A stretch of 64,000 nt of DNA from TMED109 sp002171375 (GTDB lineage Bacteria; Pseudomonadota; Alphaproteobacteria; TMED109), in contig CBFHON010000001.1 in NCBI GenBank assembly GCA_965657505.1, positions 124,001 through 188,000 of the forward strand, given 5' to 3'. Positions within the stretch are counted from its first letter, which is position 1. Every line of letters starts with the position of its first letter. Made by a program: the position numbers and the translations under genes. A model generated the notes under the pieces. The model saw only the letters and a program-made list of their open reading frames with translations. It did no database searches and was not told where the DNA came from. This document shows positions 59,077 to 64,000 of this stretch, piece after piece.

Positions 59077-60153
59077 ATGAAAAACAAAATTGCTCTCATA
59101 ACTGGTATTACTGGACAAGATGGTGCTTATTTAGCTGAATTTCTTCTGAAAAAAGGTTATGAGGTTCATGGAATTAAAAGACGTTCTTCATCATTCAATA
59201 CAAGTAGAATTGATAGTTTATATCAAGACCCACATTCAGAAGATATTAAATTTCACCTCCATTATGGAGATATGACTGATGCAACTAACTTAATAGGTTT
59301 AATGCAAAAAATAAATCCAGATGAAGTCTATAATCTGGCAGCGCAAAGTCATGTTCAAGTTAGTTTTGAAACTCCTGAATATACAGCAAATGCTGATGGG
59401 TTAGGTACGCTTCGATTATTAGAAGCAATTAAGTTATTGAATATGACAAAAAAAGTTAAATTTTATCAAGCATCTACTTCTGAATTATATGGAAATACAT
59501 CGATTCTACCTCAAAATGAAGATACTCCATTTTCTCCTAGATCACCATATGCGGCAGCTAAATTATATGCATATTGGATTACAGTTAATTATCGTTCCGC
59601 ATATGATATATTTGCTTGTAATGGTATATTATTTAATCACGAAAGCCCAGTCCGTGGTGAAACTTTTGTAACACGTAAAATTACTAGAGCAGTGGCTGCT
59701 ATAAAACTAGGATTACAAGATAAACTCTATGTAGGTAACTTAGATGCAAAAAGAGATTGGGGACATGCAAAGGATTATGTTGAGGGAATGTGGATGATGC
59801 TACAGCAAGATAAAGCAGATGATTATGTACTTGCAACAGGTGAGTCCCATACGGTTAGAGAATTTATAGAAACTGCTTTTTCACAAATAAATGAGGTAAT
59901 AGAATGGAAAGGTACTGGAGTAAATGAGATAGGTTATAGTAAAATTACTAAAGAAGAATTAATTGAAGTGGATAAAAGATATTTTCGACCTACTGAAGTA
60001 AATTATTTAATGGGAGATTCTTCTAAAGCGAAAAAAATATTAGGCTGGGAAGCTAAAATTAAGTTTGAAGAGTTAGTAAAAGAAATGGTGAAAGAAGACC
60101 TAAAAACTGTTGAGTTAGAGCAAGAAACAAGACGTTTTGGCATTGATAGTTGA
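59077..60153 (+). CDS. gmd: GDP-mannose 4,6-dehydratase
   Basis: A 358-residue SDR-extended enzyme, full length. The NADP site is ALITGITGQDGAYLAEFLL; HGIKRRSSSFNTSRID, the NLAAQSHVQVSFETPEYTA segment, the catalytic STSELYGNT region and YAAAKLYAYWITVNYR with YxxxK are all diagnostic for GMD, as are NHESPVRGETFVTRKI and RDWGHAKDYVEGMW. It makes GDP-4-keto-6-deoxymannose, the substrate of the next gene, for fucose-containing glycans. Confidence 0.97.
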   Translation: MKNKIALITGITGQDGAYLAEFLLKKGYEVHGIKRRSSSFNTSRIDSLYQDPHSEDIKFHLHYGDMTDATNLIGLMQKINPDEVYNLAAQSHVQVSFETPEYTANADGLGTLRLLEAIKLLNMTKKVKFYQASTSELYGNTSILPQNEDTPFSPRSPYAAAKLYAYWITVNYRSAYDIFACNGILFNHESPVRGETFVTRKITRAVAAIKLGLQDKLYVGNLDAKRDWGHAKDYVEGMWMMLQQDKADDYVLATGESHTVREFIETAFSQINEVIEWKGTGVNEIGYSKITKEELIEVDKRYFRPTEVNYLMGDSSKAKKILGWEAKIKFEELVKEMVKEDLKTVELEQETRRFGIDS

Positions 60154-61118
60154 TTAAGACTAAATCTAAAAAATTTTCATTAAATGGCAAACGTATTTTT
60201 GTTGCTGGACATAATGGAATGGTAGGAAGTGCTCTAGTTAGGCTTTTAAAAAAAATTGATTGTGAAATTTTAACTGTTAACTCTAAAGAGTTAGATCTAA
60301 AAAAAACTATAGAAGTTGATCAATGGTTTCATGAACACAAACCAGATACAGTTTTTTTAGCTGCGGCTAAAGTTGGAGGAATTTTAGCTAATAGTTCATT
60401 TCCTGCTGATTTTTTATTTGATAATTTAGCTATACAAAATTCAGTAATATCAAATTCTTTTAAATATAAAATTAAAAAATTTATGTTCTTAGGCTCTAGT
60501 TGTATATATCCGAGGGAAGCAAAACAGCCAATTAAAGAAAGCGCTCTTCTTACTGGAGAATTAGAACCAACAAATGAAGCTTATGCTATAGCTAAAATTG
60601 CAGGTATTAAATTGTGTCAATTTTATAGAAAACAATTCGGGGTAGATTATATATCTGTAATGCCTACTAATTTATATGGACCGGGTGATAATTTTCATGC
60701 AGAAAATAGCCATGTTGTTGCAGCCTTAATTTCTAAGTTTCATGATGCAGTTAAGTTAAATAAAAATGAAGTTGTGTTATGGGGAACTGGAAAACCACTT
60801 AGAGAATTTATGCATGTGGATGATTTAGCAGAAGGACTTTTATTCCTTATGGAAAATTATAGTGAAGAAGAACACATTAATATAGGAAGTGGTAAAGAAA
60901 TTTCTATAAGGGAATTTGCTAATTTAATAAAAAATATTGCTGGTTGGAATGGAATTATTAAATTTGATAAAAATTATCCAGATGGAATGGCTCGAAAAGT
61001 TATGGACATTAATAAAATTACTAAATTAGGATGGAGTTCTAAGATAGAGCTAAAAGTTGGTTTAGAACAAGCTTATAAATGGTTTTCTGATAATTATGCT
61101 AATATTAAAATAAAATAA
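60150..61118 (+). CDS. fcl: GDP-L-fucose synthase
   Basis: A 322-residue SDR-extended enzyme. The NADP motif is FVAGHNGMVGSALVR; the KFMFLGSSCIYPREAKQPIK segment, AYAIAKIAGIKLCQFYRKQ with the YxxxK pair, and MPTNLYGPGDNFH are diagnostic. It epimerises and reduces the Gmd product to GDP-L-fucose. The start is TTG, overlapping the gmd stop in TTGA; there is no earlier ATG. No glycosyltransferase or other polysaccharide genes follow in the window. Confidence 0.95.
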   Translation: MIKTKSKKFSLNGKRIFVAGHNGMVGSALVRLLKKIDCEILTVNSKELDLKKTIEVDQWFHEHKPDTVFLAAAKVGGILANSSFPADFLFDNLAIQNSVISNSFKYKIKKFMFLGSSCIYPREAKQPIKESALLTGELEPTNEAYAIAKIAGIKLCQFYRKQFGVDYISVMPTNLYGPGDNFHAENSHVVAALISKFHDAVKLNKNEVVLWGTGKPLREFMHVDDLAEGLLFLMENYSEEEHINIGSGKEISIREFANLIKNIAGWNGIIKFDKNYPDGMARKVMDINKITKLGWSSKIELKVGLEQAYKWFSDNYANIKIK

Positions 61119-61193
61119 TTCTAAATAGAATGATCTACTTGATAAATTTAAAAGTAAAAGCAAGTGTTATTCGTATTTTTATGGGATTTATAA

Positions 61194-61619
61194 ATGACTG
61201 ATGAATGGTTATATCAAGTAAGAATATACTTTTCCTCTAATTTCTCAGATGTTTTTAGAAGCAGTGATACTTCTAAGCAAAAAAATAATTTATTATTGGT
61301 CTTGAGTGAACACAATGCTGATTTACTCAGTCAATATGATGGATTTATGGGATACGTGATGGAGGCTGAAAAAAATGGTATAGACAAATATCCTTTATAT
61401 CATTGGACAAAAGATTCTTTAGCTAAAAAAGGTAAAATTGAAAAATATAAAAACTCATTTACGGTATATATAAATTCCGAAGAAGTTTATTCTAAAACTT
61501 TAGCTGATAATATTGAGAAAGATTTGTTGGAATTGGTAGATAAAGAAACAGTAATAAGAATTAGTAAACATGATACTAATCCTAAAAATAATCCTCAGCC
61601 TCCTTCAAAATACCAATAG
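61194..61619 (+). CDS. hypothetical protein
   Basis: A 141-residue soluble protein starting MTDEWLYQVRIYFSSNFSDV, charged and helical (KKNGIDKYPLYHWTKDSLAKK), ending NPKNNPQPPSKYQ with a low-complexity tail. No family is recognised. It is a single gene 75 bases after the fucose synthase. Confidence 0.5.
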   Translation: MTDEWLYQVRIYFSSNFSDVFRSSDTSKQKNNLLLVLSEHNADLLSQYDGFMGYVMEAEKNGIDKYPLYHWTKDSLAKKGKIEKYKNSFTVYINSEEVYSKTLADNIEKDLLELVDKETVIRISKHDTNPKNNPQPPSKYQ

Positions 61620-61638
61620 TATATGATATATTATTTCC

Positions 61639-61776
61639 ATGGATAAATTTATTAAAACTGAATGCGGACTTAACAAATATAAAGACCTAAAAGCTAGTAA
61701 GACTACTCTTGGTCGAATCCGTTTTTATTGGTTTGTAGTTATAGCAAGTTTTAGAGATAGAATACTTAAATTTTAG
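61639..61776 (+). CDS. possible small basic protein
   Basis: A 45-residue frame spans the whole gap between two genes and ends 11 bases inside the convergent ogt stop. It reads MDKFIKTECGLNKYKDLKAS, then KTTLGRIRFYWFVVIASFRD and RILKF: a basic start followed by a hydrophobic, arginine-containing stretch. There is no convincing ribosome-binding site, so expression is doubtful. Confidence 0.25.
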   Translation: MDKFIKTECGLNKYKDLKASKTTLGRIRFYWFVVIASFRDRILKF

Positions 61777-62227
61777 TAGCCTCTATTTGCAATAGTTTTT
61801 CTTTAGTTTTAATTCCCCCTATTGCAGAAAAGCCAGTTAATTTACCTTTGACTGATATCACCCTGTGACATGGAATAATTATTAATAAAGAGTTTTTTGC
61901 ACAAGCATTTCCTATAGCCCTTGGAGAAGTTCTCAATATATTAGATAATGCGAGGTAAGAAATAGTTTTACCATAAGGTATTAAAGATAATTGCTTCCAT
62001 ACTCTTTTTTGAAATTTAGTGCCATCCAGCTTAATATCTATATTAAAGGCATTTCTATTTCCTGATAAATATTCTTTTATTTGATGTTTTGATTTATTTA
62101 ATATTTCAGAGTTCGAATTTATAATTTTTTTATTTGTAAACTTAATTAAAACTATTACTTCTTTAATTGAAAATACTTTTATATTTCCTAATACTGTCTC
62201 AAATATTATAGTATCTCTCTTTTCCAT
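61766..62227 (-). CDS. ogt: methylated-DNA-[protein]-cysteine S-methyltransferase
   Basis: A 153-residue single-domain Ogt/MGMT. FQKRVWKQLSLIPYGKTISY and ALSNILRTSPRAIGNACAKN lead to the active site IIPCHRVIS with alkyl-acceptor Cys120. It repairs O6-alkylguanine by suicidal transfer. The regulatory Ada N-terminal domain is absent. Eight bases separate it from the GST gene start on the same strand, so the three minus-strand genes (trhO, GST, ogt) may be one unit. Confidence 0.9.
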   Translation of the reverse strand: MEKRDTIIFETVLGNIKVFSIKEVIVLIKFTNKKIINSNSEILNKSKHQIKEYLSGNRNAFNIDIKLDGTKFQKRVWKQLSLIPYGKTISYLALSNILRTSPRAIGNACAKNSLLIIIPCHRVISVKGKLTGFSAIGGIKTKEKLLQIEATKI

Positions 62228-62236
62228 AAATTAAAA

Positions 62237-62908
62237 TTAATTTAAGCCAAACAATATAGGCTCGTCATTATTTAACCAAGGTTTATTTTTTACCATAATT
62301 TGATTAAATACATCCCATTCTAAAAACCGCATCAGCCAAGCATGTACATTTTTATATGGCATTTTTTCATCAAACCACCGCATATCCGCTATTCTGTATT
62401 GTCTTATAAAGGGAAGTATGGCTATATCTAAATAACTTGGGCTATTTCCAAAAAGCCAAAGATTGTTATTAGTTAACATTTTTTCAACTATATATAGCAT
62501 TTTCAATGCTTCATCTCTATGAGTATCTTTTTCTTTAACTCCTTCACTAAGATCATAGCGGTTATTATATTTATACCTATCAAGATGAAATTTGAAGTCA
62601 TTGTCAAACTTATTCAATATTTCATTATGTATATTAATATTGTTTAATTTTGATTTTTTTAAATTATACTTATCATTGTAATCAGTAGCCCAATTCATAA
62701 TATCTAAACTTTCTTCTAAAACTGTTCCATCATTTAGTTGTAAGACCGGAACGGTTGCTTTAGGTGAAATATTTATCATTTCTATAGGTATATCTCTTAA
62801 TAGAACTTCTCTTAATTGAACTTCAATTTCACATAATAGAATAAATATTCTAGCTCTCATTGCGTATGGGCATCTTCTAAAAGAATATAAAATTGGTTTT
62901 TTATCCAT
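62237..62908 (-). CDS. glutathione S-transferase family protein
   Basis: A 223-residue GST-fold protein. ILYSFRRCPYAMRARIFILL places a cysteine at the catalytic CxxA position, as in omega/beta-class and glutaredoxin-like GSTs (YibF/stringent starvation-like relatives), and the VPVLQLNDGTVLEESLDI segment is the glutathione site. The helical domain has YLDIAILPFIRQY. It overlaps by eight bases the trhO stop and precedes ogt. Confidence 0.8.
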   Translation of the reverse strand: MDKKPILYSFRRCPYAMRARIFILLCEIEVQLREVLLRDIPIEMINISPKATVPVLQLNDGTVLEESLDIMNWATDYNDKYNLKKSKLNNINIHNEILNKFDNDFKFHLDRYKYNNRYDLSEGVKEKDTHRDEALKMLYIVEKMLTNNNLWLFGNSPSYLDIAILPFIRQYRIADMRWFDEKMPYKNVHAWLMRFLEWDVFNQIMVKNKPWLNNDEPILFGLN

Positions 62909-63863
62909 TAGTTTTCCGAGTTACTGTTGAAGATGCCATAGGTTTACTTCCCATATGCTTTTCTCCTCTTTCAAGTGCTAAATTAATTTGCTTTTGTCTG
63001 TCTGCATATCTTTTTTTACTCTCTGCACTTTTTTTATTATGACAATATTTACATGAAACTCCATGAATATATGATTTTAATTTAGTGTCTTCTGGTTTTA
63101 GTGGCATTCTACAACCATGACACATTAAATATGAACCAGGTTTAAGTTCTTCTGCTACAGATACTCTTTGGTCAAATACAAAACATTCTCCATCCCATAA
63201 ACTTTTTTTCTTGGGAATGTTTTCTAGGTACTTCAATATACCTCCTTTTAAATGTGAAACATTAGTGAAACCTTTTTGTACTAAGTAAGAAGTCGATTTT
63301 TCACATCTAATACCTCCAGTACAAAACATTGCTATTTTTTTATTTTTATAATCATCATCCTCATTTTCTAAATTATTTTTGATCCAATTAGGTAAGTCTC
63401 TAAAACTTTTAGTTTTAGGGTTAATAGCACCTTTAAATGTACCTATAGCAACTTCATACTCATTTCTAGTATCTATTAAAATTGTATTTGGGTCAGAAAT
63501 CAATTCATTCCAATCATTTGGCTCAATATATTTACCTATATATTTATTAGGGTTAACCTCAGTATTACCTATCGTTACAATTTCTTTTTTAAGTCTAACT
63601 TTCATTCTATTAAAAGAGTCTTTAGAACTATATGAATATTTAGGAATAATATCTGAAAAGTGTTTATTATTTTTTAATGTTTCCAAAAATTTCTTAATGT
63701 TATTTTTAGAACCTTCAATTGTTCCGTTAATACCTTCTGGAGCAATTAGAATAGTACCTTTTGTTTCAAACATTGAACAAATATTTTCAATTTGAATTTT
63801 TAGTTTTTCTAAATCTAGTATTGTTACAAACTTATAAAATGATATAATGCAAATGTTATTCAT
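62901..63863 (-). CDS. trhO: tRNA uridine-5-oxyacetate hydroxylase (rhodanese family)
   Basis: A 320-residue protein with a ferredoxin-like N-terminal domain (ISFYKFVTILDLEKLKIQIE) and a rhodanese domain with catalytic loop MFCTGGIRCEKSTSYL. The C-terminal cysteine-rich tail (HGCRMPLKPEDTKL, GVSCKYCHNKKS) is typical of TrhO/YceA, which hydroxylates U34 in tRNA. First gene of the minus-strand trhO-GST-ogt group. The upstream 137 bases to the window edge hold no gene that I can see. Confidence 0.9.
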   Translation of the reverse strand: MNNICIISFYKFVTILDLEKLKIQIENICSMFETKGTILIAPEGINGTIEGSKNNIKKFLETLKNNKHFSDIIPKYSYSSKDSFNRMKVRLKKEIVTIGNTEVNPNKYIGKYIEPNDWNELISDPNTILIDTRNEYEVAIGTFKGAINPKTKSFRDLPNWIKNNLENEDDDYKNKKIAMFCTGGIRCEKSTSYLVQKGFTNVSHLKGGILKYLENIPKKKSLWDGECFVFDQRVSVAEELKPGSYLMCHGCRMPLKPEDTKLKSYIHGVSCKYCHNKKSAESKKRYADRQKQINLALERGEKHMGSKPMASSTVTRKTNG

Positions 63864-64000
63864 TAAAGTAACTCCTGATACAAAAATTTATATACACTAT
63901 AAATAATTTAAAATTTTATCTACTTTTAAATAGTCTATATCATTTCTTTTAAAATAAATTATTGGAGAGTTCTTAATATAGTTTTCAAGGGAGTTTAAAG

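Noticed and set aside
63864..64000. Coding content at the right window edge
   Set aside because: Only short frames without start signals; nothing that can be supported.

Overview
The window is 64 kb of very AT-rich, gene-dense bacterial chromosome. Its leanness (many 1-11 base overlaps, few gaps) and content (many SDR oxidoreductases, CoA enzymes, glutathione transferases, Fe(II)/2OG dioxygenases, TauE/SafE and EamA carriers) resemble a streamlined, free-living, probably marine, low-GC proteobacterium. I lean towards an alphaproteobacterium (AEGEAN-169/SAR116-like lifestyle), but no rRNA or other decisive marker is present, so this is inference.

Layout. 0-4 kb: end of a TauE/SafE exporter, a methyltransferase and a three-gene NAD(P) dehydrogenase operon. 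4-8 kb: small exported proteins (two DUF3237 paralogues, an EF-hand protein, a glycine-zipper lipoprotein) and tRNA-Asn. 8-26 kb: catabolic operons in alternating orientation: PhyH dioxygenase/rhodanese; hydratase; HAD-YciI-GST-enoyl-CoA hydratase; Rieske oxygenase; acyl-CoA dehydrogenase + APH-type kinase + SDR; gamma-glutamyltransferase; two enolase-superfamily enzymes. 26-32.4 kb: housekeeping block htpG, gph, glmU, glmS. 32.4-34.7 kb: a disturbed segment behind glmS with arsC, a truncated NIPSNAP gene, duplicated hairpin repeats, a cupin gene and a compositionally foreign yaiI/yqxD gene. Three extra copies of the glmS 3' end lie in it. 35-47 kb: DsrE, EamA and TauE carriers, PhzF, TauD, a photolyase-related protein, a one-domain ion channel, a PQQ-type dehydrogenase with cytochrome c, PaiB. 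47-51 kb: a tight D-aminoacylase-family operon. 51-58.5 kb: a metal-homeostasis region: MerT/MerC-like membrane protein, FtsX-type ABC pair with a histidine-rich loop, Fur/Zur-family regulator, porin, ZnuA- and ZnuB-like transporter genes, DUF3299 protein, and a perfect Fur-type box. 59-64 kb: gmd-fcl (GDP-fucose), ogt, GST, trhO.

The most interesting signals lie outside the genes. (1) The glmS terminus, encoding SVTVE-stop, recurs downstream three times as short sequences encoding SVTVE-stop, SPTVE-stop and TVSVE-stop, which suggests serial site-specific insertion at the attTn7-like site. (2) Two intergenic regions (behind htpG and beside the Fur box) appear to encode small RNAs that share a 15-base CCUCCC-containing core and carry hairpins, resembling alphaproteobacterial anti-Shine-Dalgarno sRNAs. 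One has a near-consensus promoter directly abutting the Fur box. (3) The porin leader carries a CUCUCCUCC hairpin loop that could pair with its own ribosome-binding site, behind a palindromic operator-like sequence. (4) htpG has a recognisable RpoH-type promoter.
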